DNA of 21,803 nt from MGBC113645 sp036308445 (GTDB lineage Bacteria; Bacillota_I; Bacilli_A; Erysipelotrichales; Coprobacillaceae): NCBI GenBank assembly GCA_036308445.1, contig JAXJVS010000003.1, forward strand, positions 1 through 21,803, read 5' to 3'. A model generated the notes under the pieces. The model saw only the letters and a program-made list of their open reading frames with translations, did no database searches and was not told where the DNA came from. Below are positions 15,488-21,803 of this stretch, piece by piece (the stretch's first letter is position 1; each line of letters opens with the position of its first letter). The position numbers and the translations under genes are program-made.

Positions 15488-16255
15488 TTATGATAACATG
15501 ATATCTAATATCATCATAATCAAAAAACCAGTCATACAGGAAATAGCACCAATATCAATATGACCATCTGTACTCGCTTCGGGAATCAATTCTTCAACAC
15601 AAACAAACAACATGGCTCCTGCTGCAAAACTTAAGGCAAATGGTAATATATTAGAAATCAAAGATGCAAAAATATAGCCAATGATGGCAGCAGGTATCTC
15701 TATAATACCTGAAAACTGTCCATACATTAAAGAAGACCATTTACTTTTACCATTTTGATACAATGGTAATGCCACAGCAGTTCCTTCAGGAAAGTTCTGA
15801 ATGCCTATACCAATGGATAGAATAATAGCTGGTATATAATTCTGGGATTGACTAGCGAACGCGATACCAACAGCTAATCCCTCAGGAATATTATGCAAAG
15901 TCATAGCTAACATAAGAAGATGATTCTTAGATAATGAAGTATGAACACCTTCTATTTCTTTAGAAAGCATATGTTGATGAGGTAAGAAATGATCACATAA
16001 ACTGAGGAAAAGAACACCACATAAAAATCCTAAAGGAATAATGAGTAAGAATAACTTATTCTTATCTTCTAATAAATTCATTGCTGGTAAGATTAATGAA
16101 AAAAAAGATGCAGCAATCATAATTCCAGCACTGCTACCTAGTGCAATACTGACTAAGTTTTTATTTGTTTTATTTGCTAAAAAAACTAAAGAAGCACCTC
16201 CTAAAGTCATTAGCCAGTTAAATACAACTGCTGCCAAAAATAAATAATAATTCAA
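15488..16255 (-). CDS. ZIP family metal transporter (ZupT/GufA-like)
   Basis: A divalent metal importer (Zn2+, Fe2+ or Mn2+; substrate not decidable here) with about eight membrane helices. The two metal-binding helices are clear: HNIPEG and QNFPEG (residues 121-126 and 153-158 in the 255-residue form), spaced as in the ZIP family. A His-rich loop, CDHFLPHQH, and a conserved GIIEIPAA helix and VEELIPEA segment follow the family pattern. Start choice: an in-frame GTG at 16264 lies inside the sequence GAGGTG that looks like the ribosome binding site, whereas TTG at 16255 is 6 nt downstream of that GAGGTG, so I prefer TTG (255 residues); the GTG form would be 258. It follows the helical-repeat gene after a terminator. 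No promoter was clear. Confidence 0.9.
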   Translation of the reverse strand: MNYYLFLAAVVFNWLMTLGGASLVFLANKTNKNLVSIALGSSAGIMIAASFFSLILPAMNLLEDKNKLFLLIIPLGFLCGVLFLSLCDHFLPHQHMLSKEIEGVHTSLSKNHLLMLAMTLHNIPEGLAVGIAFASQSQNYIPAIILSIGIGIQNFPEGTAVALPLYQNGKSKWSSLMYGQFSGIIEIPAAIIGYIFASLISNILPFALSFAAGAMLFVCVEELIPEASTDGHIDIGAISCMTGFLIMMILDIMLS

Positions 16256-16299
16256 ATTTTTCACCTCATTGTAGTTTATGTTTTAAACGAAAAGAGGTG

Positions 16300-16323
16300 A
16301 AAAAAAAGAGGTTTTCACCTCTT
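16300..16323 (-). terminator. Intrinsic terminator of the helical-repeat/cold-shock-like gene
   Basis: On the - strand: AGAGG, loop TGAAAA, CCTCT followed by eight T residues (16307-16300). An alternative longer pairing AAGAGGTGAAAA with TTTTCACCTCTT extends to about 16290. It overlaps the stop codon region. Confidence 0.75.
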
Positions 16324-17566
16324 AGTAATTAATATCTTCATATAAAGTTTTTAATAAAACAGCTTTAGAAGTAGGTTGTTGTTTCTTAGTATCAAATGTT
16401 TTCATAACACTGAATTCAACAACATCTCTTTTTTGAACTTCTTCATCATAGATATAGTCAGCTTGTCTAAAGAATAAGTTATCACTGTCATGAACATATA
16501 GACTTCCATATTCTTTATCTTCATTATAATAAACAACTTTACTTTCTTGTCTTTCAATGAATAATTCTAAATTATCCATTAATTGATTATATAATGAATC
16601 ATAAACTTTTGAACTATCTGCATTATCGTATTTACTTATATCTACATCAATAGTTGCTTCTTTACCATTTTCAGTATTTAATTTATTAATTAAAGCAGCA
16701 GTTAAAACAATGATATTTTCTACATTTTTATCTTTAGCCATTTCTAAAATATGATTATAGATATTCATGTTTTCTAGATCATAACCACTAACAAAGAATT
16801 CATAAATTAAAGATGTATAAGCTTCATTTTTTTGATCAGTATTTAAATATAACTGATAAATGACATCAAAGTTAACTTTGTTAAATCTACCTTTTAATGC
16901 TAAGAATTCATTTTGAGCTTCATTATATCTTTCTAATTCAACTAATGAACAAGCACGATAATATTTAATCCAGTTTAAATTAGAATAATGCCATTTTAAA
17001 CGAGTATTTAAAGCAACATTACAAGCTTCTACACAAGCTCTATAATCTTTTAATTCATAAGTAGCTCTTACTTTTAAACGATACCATTTTTCTTTTTTAG
17101 ATTCAAATTCTTTACCTTCATTATTTACAAATGGTTTATCATCTAAAGTTAAAGGGTTTAATTTATCTAATAAATCATTTAATTTAGCCCAGTCAACAGG
17201 ATTTTGATTTAATACATATTTCATAGCTTTATTAATTGTGACTTCTAATGGAGAATAATTTTCTTGAGCACATAATTCAACAATTTCATCTACAATAGAG
17301 AAGAATAGATTTTCTTTAGCAGCAATTTGTTCTTCATCAATCTTAATAAATTTATTGTATAAAGCATAAGCATAATGATTAATATACTTTGTTAAAGCTG
17401 GAGCAGCCTGCATAAAAGTTTTTCCAACTTCGATTGCTTCATCATTAAGTCCTTGATTCTTTAACTCCTTTACAAAATCCATTGCCTGAAACTCATTAAA
17501 TGAGCTAGCATCATCTTCAAAACGTTTGCGATATACGCTTAAATCTTTTACATTTCTTTTTTCCAC
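16322..17566 (-). CDS. Helical-repeat (TPR-like) protein with a probable C-terminal cold-shock-like domain
   Basis: A 414-residue cytosolic protein I cannot assign to a named family. Residues 1 to about 320 are helical, with TPR-like pairs such as WYRLKVRATYELKDYRACVEACNVALN and WIKYYRACSLVELERYNEAQNEFLAL. The last 75 residues look like a cold-shock/S1-type OB fold: YGSLYVHDSDNLFFRQADYIYDEE, VQKRDVVEFSVMKTFD and KAVLLKTL follow the CSD pattern (G-x-I-x-x-x-D-x-x-x-FF, then V-x-F, then A-x-x-V/I). That suggests an RNA-binding adaptor, but this is inference. Start choice: the frame is open to 17626, yet those 20 codons contain the promoter; GTG at 17566 lies 6 nt after GAGGTG and is preferred. 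It lies 70 bp downstream of glmS on the same strand, with its own promoter. Confidence 0.72.
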   Translation of the reverse strand: MEKRNVKDLSVYRKRFEDDASSFNEFQAMDFVKELKNQGLNDEAIEVGKTFMQAAPALTKYINHYAYALYNKFIKIDEEQIAAKENLFFSIVDEIVELCAQENYSPLEVTINKAMKYVLNQNPVDWAKLNDLLDKLNPLTLDDKPFVNNEGKEFESKKEKWYRLKVRATYELKDYRACVEACNVALNTRLKWHYSNLNWIKYYRACSLVELERYNEAQNEFLALKGRFNKVNFDVIYQLYLNTDQKNEAYTSLIYEFFVSGYDLENMNIYNHILEMAKDKNVENIIVLTAALINKLNTENGKEATIDVDISKYDNADSSKVYDSLYNQLMDNLELFIERQESKVVYYNEDKEYGSLYVHDSDNLFFRQADYIYDEEVQKRDVVEFSVMKTFDTKKQQPTSKAVLLKTLYEDINY

Positions 17567-17585
17567 AACATTCACCTCGAATAAT

Positions 17586-17614
17586 ATTATAACAATTTTA
17601 AGAAGAGATGTGAA
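17586..17614 (-). promoter_or_regulatory. Promoter of the helical-repeat/cold-shock-like gene
   Basis: TTCACA (17614-17609), 17-bp spacer, perfect TATAAT (17591-17586), with GAGGTG about 12 nt downstream. It argues that the start is downstream of it and not at 17626. Confidence 0.65.
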
Positions 17615-17615
17615 G

Positions 17616-17638
17616 AAAAAAGACAAGAAAACCTGGCT
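17616..17638 (-). terminator. Possible weak terminator after glmS
   Basis: On the - strand: AGCCAGG, loop TTTT, CTTGTCT then T6, with one mismatch and a G-T pair. The stem is weak and overlaps the glmS stop; partial read-through into the next gene is likely. Confidence 0.35.
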
Positions 17639-19436
17639 ATTCTACTGTTACAGATTTAGCTAGATTTCTTGGTTTATCAACATCACAATTTTTTAGCTTA
17701 GCTGTATAATAAGCAATCATCTGTAATGGTATAGCAACCAAAATAGACTGTAATGCTGGTTCAACCGATGGAAGATAATAAGTATTTTTTACATTATTAA
17801 CTTCATTTGAAGCAGTCGTAAATAAAACAACATCTGCTCCTCTAGCAATTGTTTCTTGAATATTACTAATAGTTTTAGCGGCAATATGAGGTTGTGTTGC
17901 CACTGCAATAACAACACTTCCTTCTTCAATTAAGGCAATTGGTCCATGTTTCAATTCTCCTGCAACATAAGCATCAGCATGAACATATGAGACTTCTTTT
18001 AATTTTAATGCCCCCTCTAATACACTAGCATAATCTAAACTTCTACCAAGGAAATAAGCATCATGTTTATTAACTAACATTTTTGCATAATCTTCAAAAG
18101 TTTCTGCATCTTTTAATAATTGTTCTACATATTTATCAATTGTAGCTAATTGTCTGATAATGTTTTGGTTAATATCTTTATTTAATCTTAATGCAACATA
18201 ATAAGCCAATAACATTAATAAAGTTAATTGGGTTGTATAAGCTTTAGTAGAAGCAACAGCAATTTCTGGACCTGCACAAGTATATAAAACATAATCTGCG
18301 TCTCTTGAAATAGTGCTACCTAAAACATTTGCTACTGCAATAGTTGTTGCTCCTTGAGTTTTTGCTAAACGTAGAGCTGCAAGAGTATCTGCAGTTTCAC
18401 CTGATTGTGAAACAAAAACTGCTAAAGTATGATCATCAATAATTGGGCTATCATATCTGAATTCACTTGCTACAGTAGCAATGACAGGAAGTTTAGTAGC
18501 CGATTCTAAAATCTTAGATCCACATAAACATGCATGATAGGCAGTTCCACAACCCACATAGTAAACTTTATTAAATTGAGTAAAATCAATATTCTTTAAT
18601 TCATTAAAAATAATATGATTATCATTGACTCTACCGCGTAATGTTTCTTTAATAACATGAGGTTGTTCATAGATTTCTTTTAACATAAATGTATCATAAC
18701 CATCTTTTTGAGCTGCTTCTAAGTCATAAGGTATAGAAGTAATATCTTTTTTAATTGTTTCTCCCTGTTGATTATAAAAACTTACAGAATCTGTTTTTAA
18801 AACTGCAATTTCATGATCTTCTAAAAAATAAACATCTTTAGTATAAGAAAGTAGAGCAGGAATATCACTAGCAGCACCATATCCCTGATCTAGTTTTCCA
18901 ATGATTAAAGGACTATCTTTTTTAGTTACAATAATTTCATCTTTATGCATAGTTGAAATAATACATAATGCATAACTTCCTTCAATACGTTTTAATACTT
19001 TTTGAGTAGCTTTTAATAAATCACCATCATAATAATAGTCTAATAAATGAACAACAACTTCACTATCAGTCTCAGACTGAAAATGATAACCATAATCAAC
19101 TAATTCTTCTTTTAATTCACGATAATTCTCAATAATACCATTGTGTACAATAGAAATCGTATTTTTGTCATTTGTATGAGGATGAGAATTTAAATGAGAA
19201 GGGACACCGTGAGTAGCCCAACGTGTATGTCCTATACCAATATGACCATTTAAATTATAATTTTGAAGTTCTTCAACCAATAGTTGAAGTCTTCCTTTAC
19301 ACTTAACAGTTGTAAGTGTTTTATCAAGAATAGTTACTCCAGCACTATCGTATCCACGATATTCTAGTTTTTCTAATCCTTGAATTAAAAACGGTAGGGC
19401 ATTATCCTTACCACAATAAGCTGTAATTCCACACAT
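17637..19436 (-). CDS. glmS: Glutamine--fructose-6-phosphate aminotransferase (isomerizing)
   Basis: Makes glucosamine-6-phosphate from fructose-6-phosphate and glutamine, the first step to UDP-GlcNAc for the cell wall. The class II glutaminase domain starts with MCGITAYCG, where Cys2 is the nucleophile, and includes GHTRWATHGVPS (about 73-84) and HNGIIENY (about 98-105). Two SIS sugar-isomerase domains follow: VGCGTAYHA, SQSGETADTLAAL (about 340-352) and CAGPEIAVASTKAYTTQ in the first, and LGRSLDYASVLEGALKLKEVSYVHADAYVAGELKHGPIALIE in the second. The C-terminus DKPRNLAKSVTVE is the family's conserved end. 599 residues is normal. The RBS is GGAGG, 8 nt from the ATG. Expression is controlled by a glmS ribozyme in the leader. 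Confidence 0.98.
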   Translation of the reverse strand: MCGITAYCGKDNALPFLIQGLEKLEYRGYDSAGVTILDKTLTTVKCKGRLQLLVEELQNYNLNGHIGIGHTRWATHGVPSHLNSHPHTNDKNTISIVHNGIIENYRELKEELVDYGYHFQSETDSEVVVHLLDYYYDGDLLKATQKVLKRIEGSYALCIISTMHKDEIIVTKKDSPLIIGKLDQGYGAASDIPALLSYTKDVYFLEDHEIAVLKTDSVSFYNQQGETIKKDITSIPYDLEAAQKDGYDTFMLKEIYEQPHVIKETLRGRVNDNHIIFNELKNIDFTQFNKVYYVGCGTAYHACLCGSKILESATKLPVIATVASEFRYDSPIIDDHTLAVFVSQSGETADTLAALRLAKTQGATTIAVANVLGSTISRDADYVLYTCAGPEIAVASTKAYTTQLTLLMLLAYYVALRLNKDINQNIIRQLATIDKYVEQLLKDAETFEDYAKMLVNKHDAYFLGRSLDYASVLEGALKLKEVSYVHADAYVAGELKHGPIALIEEGSVVIAVATQPHIAAKTISNIQETIARGADVVLFTTASNEVNNVKNTYYLPSVEPALQSILVAIPLQMIAYYTAKLKNCDVDKPRNLAKSVTVE

Positions 19437-19481
19437 AATTTATACCTCCAAATATTCAATTGTTTGTTATGAATATGGAGA

Positions 19482-19612
19482 TATGCCTGATGATATTTGT
19501 TTAATAATCACTTATTATTTTTGCTCATCGTTAAGGTAGCATAGTACCTCCAGATCATCCGCCGAATTTTTCGATAAATCTGGTCCTCGTCAACTCTTAG
19601 AGTCCTGGCGCT
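19482..19612 (-). promoter_or_regulatory. glmS ribozyme (glucosamine-6-phosphate-activated self-cleaving riboswitch)
   Basis: On the - strand the hallmark sequences are all present in order: the cleavage site A|GCGCC (cut between 19612 and 19611), a P1 hairpin ACTC-TAA-GAGT, the core GTTGACGAGG, the GATTTATCGA segment, TTCGGCGGATGATC, the P3 hairpin GGTACTATGCTACC, a P4 pairing GATGA/TCATC with an AT-rich P4a hairpin inside, and the AGGCAT end. Binding of GlcN6P, the GlmS product, triggers cleavage and mRNA decay: direct feedback on glmS 46 nt upstream of the start codon. P1 is very short here (4 bp with a 3-nt loop). Confidence 0.96.
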
Positions 19613-19645
19613 TGTTTTTTGGTTTCTCTATTCATAACGTCACTT

Positions 19646-19651
19646 ATTATA
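19646..19651 (-). promoter_or_regulatory. -10 element of the likely glmS promoter
   Basis: A perfect TATAAT on the - strand at 19651-19646, about 34 nt before the ribozyme cleavage site. No good -35 is seen at 16-18 bp spacing, so only the -10 is called. The rest of the intergenic stretch (19652-19759) is very AT-rich and would also have to hold the promoter of the divergent gene; no clear + strand promoter is visible. Confidence 0.5.
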
Positions 19652-19759
19652 TGCAATAAATCGTTAAATAACTTTCAAATTATGAAAATATTCATTTTTT
19701 TCGTTTTAAAAAAAGAAAATTGCCAATTCTAATAGTATATATAAGTAAGGAGATAAATT

Positions 19760-20278
19760 ATGACTATAGAAAACAATTTATTAGAAATGAGTAAATCTTT
19801 AGGTAATTTAGAAAAATCTGGGATTTATGATGTAGAAAAATTTAGTTATGCTCTTCTACATCAAACTAAACAATTAGAATATTTTTATTGTCAGTTAGTT
19901 AAGGATGGAAATTGTAATGATACGTTTTATCATATCAAGAAAAGACCGCATGTTCATGAATTGGCTTATTTTAATATTGGTCGTGGTTTTCCTAAAGAAC
20001 TAATGGATGGTCATTGGTGTTATATTTTAAAAGATTTAGGATATAAGATGTTAGTTATTCCTTGTACTTCTATAAAAGAAGATTCTACTATTGCTAATCC
20101 TCAATATGAAAAAGATATAGATATCGAAATATTCAATAAGAAAAATCATTGCCGCATTCAATTAAGTGATATAAGATCGGTAGACATTCAAAGGATTGAT
20201 TTGAGAAAACCATTTTATAAGGTTTTAACACCTAAAGAAGAGATTGATGAATTTATACATAAAAATTTATTTGAATAA
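19760..20278 (+). CDS. PemK/MazF-like protein (possible type II toxin family member) with N-terminal helical extension
   Basis: A 172-residue cytosolic protein. Residues 60-172 resemble a branch of Firmicute PemK/MazF-like proteins: KRPHVHELAYFNIGRGFPKELMDGHWCYILKDLGYKMLVIPCTS (about 60-104), then CRIQLSDIRSVDIQRIDLRKPFYKVLTPKEEID (about 131-163), with the beta-barrel pattern of surface exchange, promoter-like RP and late 'LSDIR-x-VD' strand. The first ~55 residues form a separate helical segment (LLEMSKSLGNLEKSGIYDVEKFSYALLHQTKQLEYFY). Known relatives of the superfamily are mRNA endonucleases; activity here is not shown. No antitoxin-like ORF is adjacent: glmS lies divergently upstream and a SpaA-like gene follows 14 bp after. 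AAGGAG supports the ATG. Other possibility: a non-toxic regulator of the downstream surface locus. Confidence 0.55.
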   Translation: MTIENNLLEMSKSLGNLEKSGIYDVEKFSYALLHQTKQLEYFYCQLVKDGNCNDTFYHIKKRPHVHELAYFNIGRGFPKELMDGHWCYILKDLGYKMLVIPCTSIKEDSTIANPQYEKDIDIEIFNKKNHCRIQLSDIRSVDIQRIDLRKPFYKVLTPKEEIDEFIHKNLFE

Positions 20279-20292
20279 ATATGGGAGGAAAA

Positions 20293-21150
20293 ATGGATAA
20301 ACAATACTATTTATTTGCAAAGGAAAATATTTATGATGAATATGAAAAAAAGATACTTTATTTAAAAGATGAACTTATTGGTAGTATTTCAGTTTTAAAA
20401 GAAATGAAAGAAGTAGAAAATCTTTTACCTAAAGGTATTTATTATGTACAAAATGAGAAAAAAATGCAGTATCAGGATATACATATTGAAGAAAAATTAG
20501 ATAGCTGGCAATATTTTGAAAATATTTTATTAATGAAACAGATAATCACAATTGATTTAAATGTTATTGATAATTATCAGAATATTATTATTAATGGTGT
20601 ACATTGTGGTTTATTTGCTGGTGAGGATATTTATGATATGAACCATTGTTTAGTATATTTTAAGGATGATTTGATTATGGATATTGAAAGTAATAGTGAT
20701 AAATGGAAAGTTCCTTTATTGAATATAAATGAAGGAACTTTTTATATTCAACAGATAGATACAGCTGAAGGCTATTTTGGTAATACTGAGCAATTTTATC
20801 TTAATGTTAATTTTAAAATAGGATTAGTCAATTTTCATGTTTTAATAGAGAATCAACCGACGATATTAGAAATATCTAAGAAAGATGAAATAGGAAGATT
20901 TGTAAAAGGGGCCTGGTTAGTATTGAAAGATGAGAAAGGAGAATTGGTAGATGAGTGGATAAGTGAAAGAGAGCATATTTTATATAGTTTGGTTATTGGC
21001 AAGAGATATATACTCGAAGAAAAAGAAACGCCTCCAGGTTATAAACAATCTGAAGACGTTTCTTTTATTGTGGAAAATAAAAAGGATACACAGAAAATTT
21101 TAATGATTGATCAAAGAAAACAAATGATAAAGGAGGTGATAGAGATGTAA
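20293..21150 (+). CDS. SpaA/Cna-B-type (prealbumin-like) repeat protein without a signal peptide
   Basis: A 285-residue protein with what look like three degenerate SpaA-type beta-sandwich repeats: about residues 5-55 (YLFAKENIYD ... LPKGIYYVQ), 104-170 (CGLFAGEDIYD ... NEGTFYIQQID) and 190-265 (LEISKKDEIGRFVKGAWLVLKDEKG ... YILEEKETPPGYKQSEDVSFIVEN). The third has the elements of an isopeptide-forming domain: a Lys in SKKD, the Glu in LEEKE and an Asn at the end. Such domains normally build secreted pilins and adhesins, yet there is no signal peptide, membrane helix or LPXTG motif here. Start choice: ATG at 20293 is 4 nt after GGGAGG (20283-20288); the in-frame ATG at 20281 has no ribosome binding site. 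Its 3' end contains AAAGGAGGTGAT and a final ATG-TAA. A secreted thioester adhesin gene follows 47 bp later. Confidence 0.7.
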   Translation: MDKQYYLFAKENIYDEYEKKILYLKDELIGSISVLKEMKEVENLLPKGIYYVQNEKKMQYQDIHIEEKLDSWQYFENILLMKQIITIDLNVIDNYQNIIINGVHCGLFAGEDIYDMNHCLVYFKDDLIMDIESNSDKWKVPLLNINEGTFYIQQIDTAEGYFGNTEQFYLNVNFKIGLVNFHVLIENQPTILEISKKDEIGRFVKGAWLVLKDEKGELVDEWISEREHILYSLVIGKRYILEEKETPPGYKQSEDVSFIVENKKDTQKILMIDQRKQMIKEVIEM

Positions 21151-21197
21151 TAAAGCCATAATAATAAATAGAATGAAGAGATTGAAAGGAGAAAAAT

Positions 21198-21803
21198 ATG
21201 TATAAAGTCATTAAAATCATGATGTCAGTATTAATGTTTTTGGTTACTGGAATGAGTCAGCTATCTATTGTTTCAGCAGCAGACTTATCTGGTGAATTTA
21301 AATATGGTTCTGAAACACCATATTATATTGTAAGTGAAACAGGAAGCCATGGGAGTGCTTCTAATACGTTGAATTATAAATTAGTAAAAAGGACAGGCAG
21401 TTCAACTTGGGTTAAAGCTTTCTGTATGGAACCAGGAAAAAACTTGACAGATGGTGTTGCCTTGACACCAAGTCAATATACCAAGACAAGAATTGCTAGA
21501 TTAGCATATTTAGGTTATTATAGCCAACAAAATGCGAAAAACTATATTAATACTCAAGCGTTAATATATGAAGAATTAGGGGATAAGGTATCTTATGTAT
21601 CAACAGAAAATTATGATACTTTTAAGAAAAATATTCTTGCGAAATATGAGAAGTTTGATACTAAGCCAGTATTTAATGGTAGTACAATACAAGTTGCTGC
21701 AGGAAAGAGTGTTACTATTACTGATACTAATAAAGTATTATCTGATTATAAGACTTTTACAGTAACTCAAAATGGTATCACTTTAAGTCATACTAAAGGG
21801 CAA
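21198..21803 (+). CDS. Thioester-domain surface adhesin, 3' end outside the window
   Basis: The first 202 residues of a secreted surface protein; the frame is still open at the window edge. A signal peptide (residues 1 to about 28: MYKVIKIM, hydrophobic core, cleavage near SAA) is followed by a Cys-Gln thioester domain (TED): the Cys76 motif AFCMEPG (74-80) and the Gln120 motif TQALIYE (119-125) are the two halves of the internal thioester, which in characterised Gram-positive adhesins bonds covalently to host proteins. After about residue 155 a beta-rich segment starts (IQVAAGKSVTITDTNKVLSDYKTF), as usual in these proteins before Cna-B or SpaA repeats and a sortase signal, which would lie beyond the window. 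The RBS GAAAGGAG is 8 nt from the ATG. Probably co-transcribed with the two genes upstream. Confidence 0.85.
   Translation, partial: MYKVIKIMMSVLMFLVTGMSQLSIVSAADLSGEFKYGSETPYYIVSETGSHGSASNTLNYKLVKRTGSSTWVKAFCMEPGKNLTDGVALTPSQYTKTRIARLAYLGYYSQQNAKNYINTQALIYEELGDKVSYVSTENYDTFKKNILAKYEKFDTKPVFNGSTIQVAAGKSVTITDTNKVLSDYKTFTVTQNGITLSHTKGQ

Noticed and set aside
16041..16247. + strand open frame inside the ZIP transporter gene
   Set aside because: It is a shadow of the metal transporter; composition follows the antisense of membrane helices.
17567..17626. N-terminal 20-codon extension (MSFFFTSLL...) of the helical-repeat protein, which would look like a membrane anchor
   Set aside because: This stretch contains a TTCACA-17-TATAAT promoter and a GAGGTG ribosome binding site placed for the GTG at 17566, so it is most likely untranslated.
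1..21803. CRISPR arrays, insertion sequences, tRNA or rRNA genes
   Set aside because: No regularly spaced repeats, transposase motifs, inverted-repeat ends, or tRNA/rRNA signatures were seen on either strand.

Overview
The window is an AT-rich, densely packed stretch from a low-GC Gram-positive bacterium (Bacillota). It uses the standard bacterial code (TGA is used as a stop), AGGAGG-type ribosome binding sites and TTGACA/TATAAT promoters. The conserved order alaS-ireB-ruvX-DUF1292-(lactonase)-mltG-trmR-U32-U32-udk-greA is a Bacillota hallmark. T-box leaders, a glmS ribozyme and a thioester adhesin suggest a gut or host-associated Firmicute; an Erysipelotrichia/Coprobacillaceae-type organism is my guess, not something the sequence proves.

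Region 1 (1-9700, all + strand) is housekeeping. It holds the 3' 804 codons of alaS, the small regulator IreB, RuvX and a DUF1292 protein, closed by a terminator. A stand-alone beta-propeller lactonase follows with its own terminator. A strong promoter then drives a tightly packed, overlapping operon: mltG (glycan-strand cleavage), trmR plus two U32 proteins (together the predicted mo5U34 tRNA wobble modification pathway) and udk. greA has its own promoter inside the end of udk and a terminator that works in both directions.

Region 2 (9700-10775) has two membrane-protein genes read divergently, a small four-helix protein and a DUF421 (YetF-like) protein.

Region 3 (10750-15450, - strand) is an ABC importer locus of the TrpXYZ type: one ATPase, one permease and two very similar substrate-binding lipoproteins. 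There are three separate transcription units, and each starts with its own sigma-A-like promoter and its own T-box leader. By alignment of the three specifier loops I read Phe (TTC), Tyr (TAC) and Phe (TTC) specifier codons. This predicts an aromatic amino acid uptake system in which each binding protein is induced by starvation for a different amino acid. It is the most interesting regulatory arrangement in the window.

Region 4 (15480-19640, - strand) has a ZIP metal transporter, a helical-repeat protein with a probable C-terminal cold-shock-like domain, and glmS preceded by a glmS self-cleaving ribozyme with a minimal P1 hairpin.

Region 5 (19760-21803, + strand) is the start of an accessory surface locus: a PemK/MazF-like protein without a visible antitoxin, a signal-less protein built of degenerate SpaA/Cna-B-type repeats, and the N-terminal 202 residues of a secreted thioester-domain adhesin cut by the window edge.
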